NCBI RefSeq assembly: GCF_905171765.1
Contig: NC_053397.1
Coordinates: 7,693,677-7,757,676 of the forward strand
Reading direction: 5' to 3'
Length of the DNA stretch: 64,000 nucleotides
Origin: Bufo bufo
Taxonomy: Eukaryota; Chordata; Amphibia; Anura; Bufonidae
The notes under the pieces are model-generated. The model ran no database searches and was not told where the DNA came from. It was given only the letters and a program-made list of their open reading frames with translations. Both the position numbers and the translations under genes were made by a program. Positions 10,420 to 20,784 of the stretch are shown here, piece by piece (the stretch's first letter is position 1; each line of letters begins with the position of its first letter).

Positions 10420-12120
10420 TTGTTGAGGAACGGTTGAGACGTGTGCATATATATCCATGCATGCCTGCAAACACGTGCGGGCATGTATGGTATATATATG
10501 CATACATTAACCACCGCATCATGGGGTGATGCCCATGGTGATCCCCAGGGGCTCATGGTTGCCCTTGTGGGAAATATGTGGTCCCTGGAAGCTGTGCCCC
10601 CTTATAATCCCCCTTATATTAGTATATATATGTGCCCCCTTATATATGTCCCCTGTATGTGATGCCCCAGATATATGCGAGGGTGTGTGTATATATAGAT
10701 ATGTGTGTATGTATTTGCACACGTGTCTATGTATATACACTTATGTCAGCATGACAGTATGTATGTGGGCTTATTGCTGCCCATTCATACCCCCGGTTCA
10801 AGCATCTGTGGATATATATATGCATATATGCAATTCCAACTGTTATCAACAGAGTTGTTATAGCCTGTAGGATAACAGCTGATTAGCATCTAGTCCCCTT
10901 TTGTTCAGGCCCAAAGCAATCAGACGCTTTGGCACCGTTTGTGAGGGGACCTTCTAACCAGAGACATCAAGAACCTGAGAACCTGTTTTTCCACACCTCT
11001 GCCCATGGCTAAAACTCCATGCCCCTACTCCCAGCATTTTTGGGACTAGGGGGGGGGGGGGGGGGCCCCTGGGGATTGTAGGCAGGCATACGTCACAGTG
11101 ACACTATGATGTCACATGCCTGAGGAAGGAGGAGGGGGTTGCTTTTGGGCTATAAAACCCCGAACCGGCCAGAGGTGCGGTCTCTTGCAACCAGACTAGA
11201 TTCAGAGATGCAGGGGAGAGAGCAGCTTCATGATGACCACCTGGATAAGGCCTAAGTATACCTGTGTAGCCCCTACCTACCCCTCACATATCACCCCTGG
11301 TCCTGTAACCCCTTACCCTTGCCATGTTACTGGACACCCTGATCCCCCAAACCCTTGCTCCACCGTGTAACCCTTTCCCTACCCTGATTAACCCCTGGTG
11401 GTAACCCCTGCTCTAACCCTGCCACACACACCCCCCCCCCCCCCCCCCCCCACTGTACACTTGCAGGGTATTCACCCTTGCATTGCTGTACAGTTCTGAT
11501 ATTATCCCCATTGTTAACCCTTTGTGTTTGTGGTCGGTTTACACCCCTGTGAGGCCACCATTAACCCTCGTCGTACCCCGTAGGGACAGTGAATAGTCAG
11601 GTGGGGTGGGTTACTGATATTTGTGTGTATGATGTATTATTGTAATGTATAGATAGTATGTGGGGTGGAATTTGGGATTGTGTAGTGTAGTTAGGCTTGT
11701 ATTGTGTTTATTGTAGTACTGTTTCTGTACTGCGGTATGTACGTCTATATGTATATATATTCATATCCATTGATCCATGAATATATATAGATATAACGTA
11801 TTGCTAGACTGATATAATTGTATTGTGTAATAAATATTCCTTATTGTTCATAATGCAGTGTATGGTGTTTTTAGTAGTCGCCGCCGTAGTATAGTGATAG
11901 TAAGGCGCTTGCAGCTAGCGTAGTGATTAGTGTAAAGCATAGCGAAGGTATTGTTATTATATAAAGGCATAAATGGGCGGAGTTATCACTAGATGGCTCC
12001 TCCCATTTATGAATATTAATTATCAATATTTGCATAAATATTGGTGATTAATATTCTCCCTTTACAATATACCATTAAATGCTAAGTTTTAATTGCGGTG
12101 AATTTCTTATGTGAAGTTGG
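10420..12120 (+). repeat. Proposed 3' LTR and flank
   Basis: A purine-rich stretch ACAGGGGGAT precedes TGTTGAGG at about 10420, a plausible polypurine tract and LTR start. Inside are a TATA box (TATAAAAC at 11151), a G-run of about 18 at 11049, a C-run of about 22 at 11430, and AATAAA near 11829. The first 450 bases are alternating TATATG/CATATA. The right end is not defined. The 9-mer CCCTTTACA ending at 12066 also ends the 5' LTR, but flanking bases differ. Confidence 0.45.
11970..12056. repeat. Two adjacent perfect or near-perfect hairpins
   Basis: Hairpin 1: TAAATGGGCGGAG (11970-11982) pairs with CTCCTCCCATTTA (11997-12009), 12 of 13 positions. Hairpin 2: a 20-base arm at 12011-12030 pairs with 12037-12056, 18 of 20 positions, around a 6-base loop TGCATA. 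They are almost contiguous and could be ends of a small palindromic insertion or a structured LTR segment. Confidence 0.8.
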
Positions 12121-12139
12121 TTTTTCAATATTGTTACCG

Positions 12140-13544
12140 CTAACTCATTTGGCTGTGACTATAGCAACTGGGTCGTGTGTCCTCTAACAGGTCAGACATG
12201 AGTTTAAAGCTGACGTCATACCCCTGCCTGTCAGGAAGGTTTATCACTGCCAGGATGTTAGATGGCAGGAAACCCATTTGGTGGCACAGAAGTTCACGGA
12301 CCACAAACCTCCTGTCAGGCAACTCCTCCTTGGCCCCTCTATGTCTGAACCTGACCACGTTCCTCCTCTTAAAAGCCTGACCTGTATAGTTTACATTAGA
12401 CCTGAAGGATGGTGACCCACGGCTCCAGGCATTACCAGAGGAGACACCACCAGTTCCACCCTCCTGCTGTACTTGGGGGCGCTGTGGTGGCTGCTGACCG
12501 CCTGCACTATGGGGGTCTGACACTTCTGGTGTAACTAAAGGGGGGAAGTGCTGTGCATCAGACTGTACAGCCCCCTCCCCACCATCATCCTCAATACTCT
12601 GCGGGTCACAAGCCTCTGAAGGCTGATCTAATGGTGGACCCGACTCTAGAGATGACCCCAAATCCCACACACACTGTGAAGCGCTCCCCTCTGCAGAAAC
12701 ATCATCAGTAACATCACATACAGTCATATCAGTGCAGTCACTAGCAGTATGATCCTGCTCTACAGAGCCCCGACAGTCCTGCTGAGCCATGACCTGTGAG
12801 CTCTCTGCTGCACTGCTGCCTTCAGGCGAGAGTCCACAGTCCTGCTGCTCTCTACTGCCCCCCAGGGCTTGTGGTGACTGCACTGCTACTGCAGAGTCAC
12901 CTTCAGGCGAGAGCCCACAGTCCTGCTGCTCTCTACTGCCCCCCAGGGCTTGTGGTGACTGCACTGCTACTGCAGAGTTACCTTCAGGCGAGAGTCCACA
13001 GTCCTGCTGCTCTCTACTGCCCCCCAGGGCTAGTGGTGACTGCACTGCTACTGCAGAGTTACCTTCAGACGAGAGTCCACAGTCCTGCTGCTCTCTACTG
13101 CCCCCCAGGGCTTGTGGTGACTGCACTGCTACTGCAGAGTTACTTTCAGGCGAGAGTCCACAGTCCTGCTGCTCTCTACTGCCCCCCAGGGCTTGTGGTG
13201 ACTGCACTGCTACTGCAGAGTTACCTTCAGGCGAGAGTCCACAGTCCTGCTGCTCTCTACTGCCCCCCAGGGCTTGTGTTGACTGCACTGCTACTGCAGA
13301 GTTACCTTCAGGCGAGAGCCCACAGTCCTGCTGCTCTCTACTGCCCCCCAGGGCTTGTGGTGACTGCACTGCTACTGCAGAGTTACCTTCAGGCAAGAGT
13401 CCACAGTCCTGCTGCTCTCTACTGCCCCCCAGGGCTGGTGGTGACTGCACTGCTACTGCAGAGTTACCTTCAGGCGAGAGTCCACAGTCCTGCTGCTCTC
13501 TACTGCCCCCCAGGGCTGGTGGTGACTGCACTGCTACTGCAGAG
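12140..13544 (-). pseudogene. Tx1-like LINE ORF1, C-terminal half
   Basis: Minus-strand frame open for over 460 codons. It starts (5' side) with nine 27-residue repeats close to SAVAVQSPQALGGSREQQDC plus GLSPEGN, then an acidic linker. It ends in NVVRFRHRGAKEELPDRRFV, LLCHQMGFLPSNILAVINL and YDVSFKLM. That last block resembles the RNA-binding region of ZCCHC3-like proteins, which I associate with ORF1 of Tx1-type LINEs in frogs. The frame ends at 12140 (HSQMS-stop) before any CCHC motifs, so the 3' part of ORF1 and all of ORF2 are missing. Its N-terminal half is at 20785-21895 across a hAT insertion. Confidence 0.7.
12795..13544. repeat. 81-bp coding minisatellite in the LINE ORF1
   Basis: About nine head-to-tail copies of an 81-bp unit (27 codons on the minus strand), more than 90% alike by eye. 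Variation is mostly single bases (GGCTTG/GGCTAG/GGCTGG). All minus-strand copies stay in frame and stop-free; plus-strand frames are also open but are shadows. The hAT insertion sits inside one unit, so the array predates it. Confidence 0.92.
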
Positions 13545-14066
13545 TAGTGATGGACGAACATCTGCCGATCAAATGTTCGCGAACCGCAAGTTTGCGGCGG
13601 GTACCATTCATTTTAATGGCAGGCGAACCTGAAAAACCTTCAGCTCGTATTTGCAGCCAAGAAATAATTACTAGAAGTTCACAAATAGTCCCACAACACG
13701 GACAGTGACACCAGATGGATTATTCGAATTTGCATTCATTATTTTTTTGAATGCGAAATATCAGCAAAATAATTTTTGCGTACGCGCATGCGCAAATGCA
13801 CTATAAAGAAACTATACTGGTATATAACACTCCGCTTCAATCAGTTTTTTGGGGGGCAACTGGTATATCACACCAGTAGAAATGATTTGTTCCAATAACG
13901 CTTGTCCCTCTATGTACCTGCAGTATCGCAGCAAAACCGCACACGACTGCCGCACAATACAAATGCACTATAATATACCGTCTAACATAGAAAGTATATT
14001 ATAACAATGGCAATCCATTAGAATATACATGAAGATAAAACGTAACCTTTAATAATGTTACCATGA

Positions 14067-14382
14067 GGGTCCATTCACACGTCCATAAGTGTTTTGCGGA
14101 TACGCAAAACGCGGACACTGGCAATGTGCATTCCGCAATTTGAGGACCGCACATCGCCGGCACTATAATAGAAAATGCCTAATCTTGTCTACTCTGCAAT
14201 TGCGGACAAGAATAGGACATGTTCTATTTTTTTGTGGAAATTGAAACACAGATGCGGAAGTGCGGATACGCAAACGAGGATGCAGACAGCACATTCCGGC
14301 CCTATTGAAAATGAATGGGTCTGCACCTGTTCCGCAAAATTGCAGAACGGATGCGGACCCATTTTGCGGATGTGTGAATGGA
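14067..14382. mobile_element. MITE, GGGTCCATTCACAC family
   Basis: Left end GGGTCCATTCACACGTCC; right end GGATGTGTGAATGG, its complement over about 13 bases before decay. The interior has TTTTGCGGA, GGACATGTTCTATTTT and GACCCATTTTGCGG segments shared with the other short MITEs of this window. No target duplication could be fixed because the right end is eroded. Confidence 0.65.
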
Positions 14383-14967
14383 AAAGATATCCCTCAAAAT
14401 GAAAATAAATTCAATTAGTGTTAAGCAAAGAAGTTTGCTGAATTTGTGGGAGGGGAGGGTCATTACAAGGCTACTTACATGCACCTGTGAGCCCAGGCTG
14501 GCTGGTTACTAGGCTATTTATAGGCACCTGTGGGTCCAGACTGACGCCGATTCAGCTGATTTCACTACCTCTGGCTCAGCTCTAGGATACAGCAGCATGG
14601 GTGGAGGCTCCTTACGGCTGGGCGACGGCGGAATGTCTCAGAAGGGCGCTGGTATTCATGGTAGGATCGGAGGTGTTTGTACGGGACCCACGCTGCGGCC
14701 TGCGATATGTTAGCGCTCTGGGATACAGCAGAGTATGGGCGCTAAATGGTCAAACCATGGTTGTTTGTCTGGCTGTTCAGAGGCCTGGTGAGGCCATTGC
14801 ATACAGTTATTGGGGTAGCATGTGCTTAGAGTGGGCATGGTTGTATGTTTTCTGATACCTGGTTTACATGCGGGACGCGTGTCTGCAGTTGGTTCAAGCT
14901 ACGCGTGCTGGGTTTAAGTGATGGTAAATGTGGATCAATGGTCGCTGATTTAAAAAAAAAAAAAAAA

Positions 14968-16505
14968 AAAAACACCTGCAGCATCATGTGGAGGTTCAGT
15001 TGCGCCTGGGCAATGGCAGAAGGTGCCAGGCAAGTGCTGGCATTCACGGTAGGATTGGACTTGGTTACACGGTCCGTGACTTGTAGCGCTCTGGGGCAAA
15101 GGGGGTTGGGCTTCAATGGTCAAATGATCGTGGTTAGGATTGTTACCTTCAAAGCTACGTCCGTGTGTCTGCATTTACATTTTTGTCCTATACACCGTTC
15201 ACTACTAGAGCTGCGTTCATACGTCCGCTGTTGCATTACATTAATACTCTGCTCACTTTCAGATTGCATTCATATGGCTGCTCTATACCATGCTCCTCAT
15301 ATTCATACACAGAGCTGTGCCCATAACATGTTTTTAGGCACCACTCACATCCAGAGCTGCATTCACCCACTTGTTCTTACATCAGGTGTTATACTCTGCT
15401 TCCACTTAAAGCTGCATTTCTTTTCATTGCTACATAATGGTTACTCAGTATTCTTACTAGGGCTATCAGCACACCGCTCTGATACTGCTCTTCCGATAAA
15501 GATAGCCGCTTTCTTTTCAGGCTTACGTTTTGATATCTGCGTAAAAAAAAAAAAAAAAAAGTGTGGGGTTTCTGTTACCTGTTTTACATGTGGGGGCACA
15601 TCCGCAGTTAACGCCAGACATGCTAGGTGTAGATCAGTGGTCTGTATATGGGTACTCGAGCAGGTCGGTCTAGGTGCCTGTATTTGAGTTCTGATGCTCT
15701 TGTATGGAAGTGTGTTAATCTATAAACCGTATGTTATGGGCACGCATGTGTCATCGGTTTTGTGCTAGGTCATAGGTGCACTATATGTTGATTAATTGGC
15801 GTTGCATCAGGGTTTACGTTCAAAACGCATTTATGTTTTCTTGGGTGATGGTGATGTCCATTTAAAAAAAAACAAAAAAAAAAAAAAACCTACAGCATTA
15901 TGTGGAGGTTTCATTCGCACCTGGGTAATGGCAGAAGGTGCCAGGCGAGTACTCGCATTCACAGTAGGATTGGACTTGGATACACCATGGGGGACTTGTA
16001 GCGCTCTGGGGCGAGGGGGGTGGGGCGCTAATGGTCGAATGATTATGGTTAGGTTCGTTACCTTCAAAAGCCACGTCCATGTGTCTGCATTAACAATGTT
16101 ATACTCCATTTACTACTAGAGCTGCGTTTATGAGTTGCTGTTGCATCACATCAATACCCTGTCACTTCAGGTTGCATTCATACAGCTGCGTTATACCTTG
16201 CTCTTCATGCTCAGAGCTGGGCCCATACCATGTTTTTAGGCACTACTCACATCCAGAGCTGCGTTCACCCACCTGTTCTTACATCAGTTGCTGCATATTC
16301 GGCTTCCACTTAAAGCTGCATTTTTTTTCGTTGCTACATCATGGTTACTGAGTATTTTCTCTAGGGCAGTCAGTGCACCGCTCTGATACCGTTCTCCCGA
16401 TAAACATAGCTGCTTTCTTTCAGGTTTACGTTTCTTTCCTCACTGGTGGTTATGTTATAGGCCTACTTTTTCTGTTTCACGTCAGCAGGAAAAAAAAAAA
16501 AAAAA
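14968..16505. repeat. 914-bp direct repeat, two diverged copies
   Basis: Copy 1 begins after the poly-A at 14952-14972 (GCATCATGTGGAGG at 14981). Copy 2 begins after the poly-A at 15864-15888 (GCATTATGTGGAGG at 15895). Shared blocks follow in the same order: GGCAGAAGGTGCCAGGC, TAGGATTGGACTTGG, TTGTAGCGCTCTGGGGC, AGAGCTGC and CTTCCACTTAAAGCTGCATT. Each copy ends in another poly-A run (15543, 16490). A weaker third relative lies at 14530-14950. Confidence 0.8.
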
Positions 16506-16519
16506 GTGTCCTGTTCTTT

Positions 16520-16625
16520 AGTCCTGGTTCGCATTCACTCAGACTGGTCTCCTTTTACTTCTGGTTCGCATTCACTCAGACTGGTCTCCTTTACTTCTGG
16601 TCCGCATTCACTCGGATTGGCCTCC
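16520..16625. repeat. 36/37-bp tandem repeat
   Basis: Nearly three copies of a unit beginning TGGTTCGCATTCACTCAGAC and ending CTCCTTTACTTC, directly downstream of the second 914-bp copy. Confidence 0.8.
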
Positions 16626-17189
16626 TGCCCCAGTTCACCATGCAGTCCTCAGCGGTTAGTGGGCTAATAGGAGTAAGATTCCTACTATGTTTCACAAGTA
16701 GTTCATTTGTTTTCACGATAAGGGTCTTCTCTTAGCGAACTGTAATGCCTCTGGCGCTTTTCTCTCATCTGTTTATTCACGGTTGGTTTAATGTATTATT
16801 TAGGCACCTGGTTCGGTTCACTAACGTCGATGCATATCCCATCAGGTCTAGCTCACATTTTAATTACTTATCGTCACTGCAATGTCATCGAGTGCAGTCT
16901 TGGCTTCGGGAGCCTGATGATCTCTTCAGCCTCATGGCTCTGTGGGGCTTATGACCGATCTTCATGTTGTTAGGGGTACGATATGGTTATAAGCTTGTTA
17001 GTGTCCTAGGTTTATTGTCGAAGGGGGTCTTGGTTATGCAAGTCCCCAAGTCATACTGGTGCTGCATAAGTGGATAAAAAAAAAAAAAAATATATATATA
17101 TATTAAAAATAATAATAATAAATCGCCATTTGTTTCGCATTCATGGCTACGCCATTAGTCTCTGACGCATTGCTTCTCTGTTTAAGTTT

Positions 17190-17645
17190 GACGCGCATGG
17201 CCCCGCCATTAGTGTCTCTTGCGCATGGCCCCGCCATTAGTGTCTCTTGCGCATGGCCGCGCCATTAGTGTCTCTTGCGCATGGCCCCGCCATTAGTGTC
17301 TCTTGCGCATGGCCCCGCCATTAGTGTCTTTTGCGCATGGCCCCGCCATTAGTGTCTTTTGCGCATGGCCCCGCCATTAGTGTCTCTTGCGCATGGCCCC
17401 TTTCGCGCTTGGTTCCACCATTAGTGTCTTTAGTCCCTCTAGCGCTTGGTTCCACCATTAGTGTCTTTAGTCCCTCTAGCGCTTGGTTCCACCATTAGTG
17501 TCTTTAGTCCCTCTAGCGCTTGGTTCCGCCATTAGTGTCTTTAGTCCCTCTAGCGCTTGGTTCCACCATTAGTGTCTTTAGTCCCTCTAGCGCTTGGTTC
17601 CACCATTAGTGTCTTTAGTCCCTCTAGCGCTTGGTTCCGCCATTA
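17190..17645. repeat. Two related minisatellites, 28 bp then 37 bp
   Basis: Positions 17190-17400 hold about eight copies of a 28-bp unit, GCGCATGGCCCCGCCATTAG plus TGTCTCTT. At about 17405 the array switches to seven copies of a 37-bp unit containing GCTTGGTTCCACCATTAG and TGTCTTTAGTCCCTCT. Both share the core CC(G/A)CCATTAGTGTCT, so the second looks like a longer derivative of the first. Confidence 0.9.
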
Positions 17646-18094
17646 GTCTCTCACGCATGTCTTCAGTTTACATTTTACTCACACAACTCCGCCATTCGAG
17701 GTTGGCTGCGTGGTCCCGCCACAGCATGTTCATGCCTTTTCTGCATTCAGGCCGCTCGCATGCCTCGGTCAGCTGTGGCTCGCGTTACAATTCTTCTCGT
17801 GGTGGCTCGTAGGCGCGGCTTTGCCATTAGAACCTCACTCACATTATTGTTGTAGGTCGTTGGGTCTTCATTGTTTCTTTTCAAGCAGTCATCCCAAGCC
17901 TTCCTTTCGGACATCAACTTCTCCCGGGTTCGCATTTTCTCACATTTAATCTCTCGAGGTTCTTGAATTATAGACCTATTCTCCCAGGGAGATGACCCTG
18001 GGGTCTCACAATTCCGCTTCTCAAGGGGTTGTTAAAAAAAAAAAAAAAAAAAAGGGAAACAACTATACTATGGCATCAGGTTCGTCCACAGGGA

Positions 18095-18660
18095 GTCCGG
18101 TCACCACTACAGGTGATTACGAAGTCTGTCACGACTACAGACTAATAAGTCCTGTCACGACTACAGGCGATTTACGAAGTCTGTCACGACTACAGACTAA
18201 TAAGTCCTGTCACGACTACAGGCGATTTACGCAGTCTGTCACGACTACAGACTAATAAGTCCTGTCACGACTACAGGCGATTTACGCAGTCTGTCACGAC
18301 TACAGACTAATAAGTCCTGTCACGACTACAAGCGATTTACGAAGTCTGTCACGTTTACTGACACGATAAGTCCTAGCACGACTACAGGCGCAGCATAGGT
18401 AGTCTATCATGACCTTAAGCTCGTCCTGTCATAGCAGTAGGCATTGTGTGTACATTATGTCTTCATTATAGGCACGCTTACTTAATCTTCAAACTCAGGC
18501 TGAGGGTGTTGGTGTTGCACCTTGTACCGGTCCATCTTCAAGTGAGAGGTACAACAATAAGGCGCAATATATATAGTCTGTCACGTCTACGGACACAAGT
18601 CCTATCACTATCACAGGCGCAGCATACATAGTTATCATGACTTTAAGCTTATTTCCTGTC
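18095..18660. repeat. 55-bp array of alternating hairpins
   Basis: Each 55-bp unit contains two stem-loops with the same seven-base loop CACGACT: CCTGT-loop-ACAGG, and AGTCTGT-loop-ACAGACT. They alternate along about four and a half good copies (18095-18350). Decayed copies reach about 18640, where stems partly co-vary (GTCTGT/ACGGAC). No protein is encoded. Confidence 0.85.
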
Positions 18661-19806
18661 ACAACTGCTAGTATAGTGTGTACGTTTTTTCCTCAGTGCA
18701 GGCGACATTAGCTCGTTAATTTCAACCAGCCATGTATTCGTGCTTATGGTTCCCCAGGCCTGGTGAGTCTACACATTTCACTTGATCCATTACTAGAGTT
18801 AAACGGCATACGCCATCTTCTAACTTTTGGGTCCTTTATAAAATAATAATAATTAAAGCGGTCGCCTGGGGAATAAGTATAGGTGAAGTATTTGCCACCA
18901 GTAACAGTTGGTGTCCAAGCAGGACCCTTAGCGAATGGTTGGACTTCATTTAAGCCCTTCCATCAGATTCACCATTGTTGTTTCAGTCCGCAGCTCTCGG
19001 GATTCAGACCTCCTCGTAATATGTTCATATGTTTGTCAACATAGGAGTAAATCGTTCCTGATTACCGACCACTCTTTCAAAAGCATCAACTTTAGCTACC
19101 TTCAAGAACAATGTGCCGTCGCACGTGACAAAGAGGTAACGTATATAGAAGTCTCTGATATGTACGGTATTTTCCGCACCTTCGTCGTGTAGTGTCTTTT
19201 GAGTGCAAAGCGGGTGTCGTAATGGTATGTATATGTTTTACTCTAAACTAAGGTCTACGCTTTTTGGCCACTTTAGGCTGCCCTACCGCAGCAGTTATGG
19301 CACAATTCTACTGCTTGTTGTAGATGGGTGTACCCATCCTATCTAACCCGTTCTGATAGCCGATCCGACCACAATTAAAGTTAAGCAAAAAGCACAGATG
19401 TGGTCGGCAATAACAAGTGCTCGGCGGCACCAATCAGAAGCCATATGTCCTACCACAATCCGGGGGGCTCCAGTGCACATCCATGAATCCCGGTGGGAAA
19501 GCAAAAAGCATCCATCCCTGGGCTAGATGATGATGTGGTATTGAAGGACAGGGTGGGCAAAGAACTGTCCCTGATATTGCCCTACAGGGGGGGCTATTCT
19601 GACCCTGATAGCCTAACCACAGACCACCTGCCCTGATAAGAGCGACCCCGTCCGGAACCTTACCCTATATAAAAATGGCCCTATTAAGCCCCTAGCCCCG
19701 AGGCCCCTGACTTCCAGGTGATCACTATATAGACCTATGTGTTTTTGACTCATTATAAAAGTATATTACACCCCTCTGTGTATCACACCTATCGATAGTA
19801 CACCTA

Positions 19807-20598
19807 CAGTCAGGTCCATAAATATTGGGACATGGACACAATTCTATCATTTTTGGCTCCATACACCACCACAATGGATTTGAAATGAAACAAACAAGAT
19901 GTGCTTTACCTGCAGACTGTCAGCTGTAATCTGAGGGGATTTACATCCAAATCAGGTGAACGGTGCAGGAATTACAACAGTTTGCATATGTGCCTCCCAC
20001 TTGTTAAGGGACCAAAAGTAATGGGACAATTGTCTTCTCGGCTGTCCCATGGCCAGGTGTGTGTTATTCCCTCATTATCCCAATTACAATGAGCAGATAA
20101 AAGGTCCAGAGGTCATTTCCAGTCTGCTATTTGCATTTGGAATCTGTTGCTGTCAACTCTCAAGATGAGATCCAAAGAGCTGTCACCATCAGTGAAGCCA
20201 TCATTAGGCTGAAAAAACACAACAAACCCATCAGAGAGATAGCAAAAACATTAGGCGCGGCCAAAACAACTGTATGGAACATTCTTAAAAAGAAGGAACG
20301 CACCGGTGAGCTCAGCAACACCAAAAGACCCGGAAGACCACGGAAAACAACTGTGGTGGATGAGCGAAGAATTCTTTCCCTGGTGAAGAAAACACCCTTC
20401 ACAACAGTTGGCCGGATCAAGAACACTCTCCAGGAGGTAGGTGTATGTGTGTCAAAGTCAACAATCAGGAGAAGACTTCACCAGAGTGAATACAGAGGGT
20501 TCACCACAAGATGTAAACCATTGGTGAGCCTCAAAAACAGGAAGGCCAGATTAGAGTTTGCCAAACGACATCTAAAAACAGATCAGGTTTATTTATAA
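19807..20598 (+). pseudogene. Tc1-like transposase, N-terminal DNA-binding half
   Basis: After a TA (19805-19806) comes a Tc1-type terminal repeat beginning CAGTCAGGTCCATAAATATT. The coding part from about 20160 translates to two helix-turn-helix modules: ISEAIIRLKKHNKPIREIAKTLGA-type and TVGRIKNTLQEVGVCVSKST-type, joined by the AT-hook-like GRPRKTT. The frame stops at 20598 after FAKRHLK, before any DDE catalytic residue. No right terminal repeat is found, so the element is 3'-truncated. It is nested in the 7.24-kb hAT. Confidence 0.85.
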
Positions 20599-20784
20599 GG
20601 TAGGGGGTATGTCCATGTGCTGAAATGTCTCAATTGGCTGTCCTCTACCACCTGATGGATGTGTCATGGGTCAAAGTTCTTCACAATGTAAAAGAATATG
20701 GCGGGGGCGAATATCTCCATATGTTCGCATGTTCGGCGAATCGCGAACACGCAAAGTTCGCCGCGAACCGCAAAGCCATCTCTA

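Larger units (their letters stand above)
14400..19800. other. Composite tandem-repeat cargo, no gene
   Basis: About 5.4 kb of hAT interior with no recognisable protein. It holds a 914-bp direct repeat, several short-period arrays (listed separately) and six poly-A runs at 14952, 15543, 15864, 16490, 17076 and 18034. An open frame at 14845-15687 crosses a poly-A run (KKKKKK) and has no motif, so I treat it as chance. The stretch from 18700 to 19800 shows nothing I recognise. Confidence 0.6.
13545..20784. mobile_element. 7.24-kb hAT element carrying nested repeats
   Basis: Left end TAGTGATGGACGAACAT, right end AAAGCCATCTCTA; the complement of the right end, TAGAGATGGC, pairs with the left TAGTGATGG. 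The 8-bp target CTGCAGAG is duplicated perfectly at 13537-13544 and 20785-20792. Subterminal sequence on both sides is rich in GTTCGCGAAC-type words. It splits the Tx1-like ORF1, whose frame rejoins when the insert and one target copy are ignored. No hAT transposase is visible, so it is non-autonomous. Its interior holds a MITE (14067), tandem-repeat cargo (14.5-19.3 kb) and a Tc1 fragment (19807). Confidence 0.88.

Noticed and set aside
12789..13632. Long plus-strand frames (250-280 codons) across the 81-bp array
   Set aside because: Shadows of the minus-strand LINE ORF1; composition (CCSLLPPRACGDC) follows from the array and the frames run into hAT sequence.
14845..15687. 280-codon frame
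   Set aside because: It crosses two poly-A runs and diverged tandem segments; no motif, and the second 914-bp copy does not preserve the frame.
19330..19440. Possible 5S rRNA-like sequence (AAAGTTAAGCA and GTGGTCGG words)
   Set aside because: Only about ten bases resemble the 5S internal control region, and the C-box is not recognisable. A covariance search would be needed.
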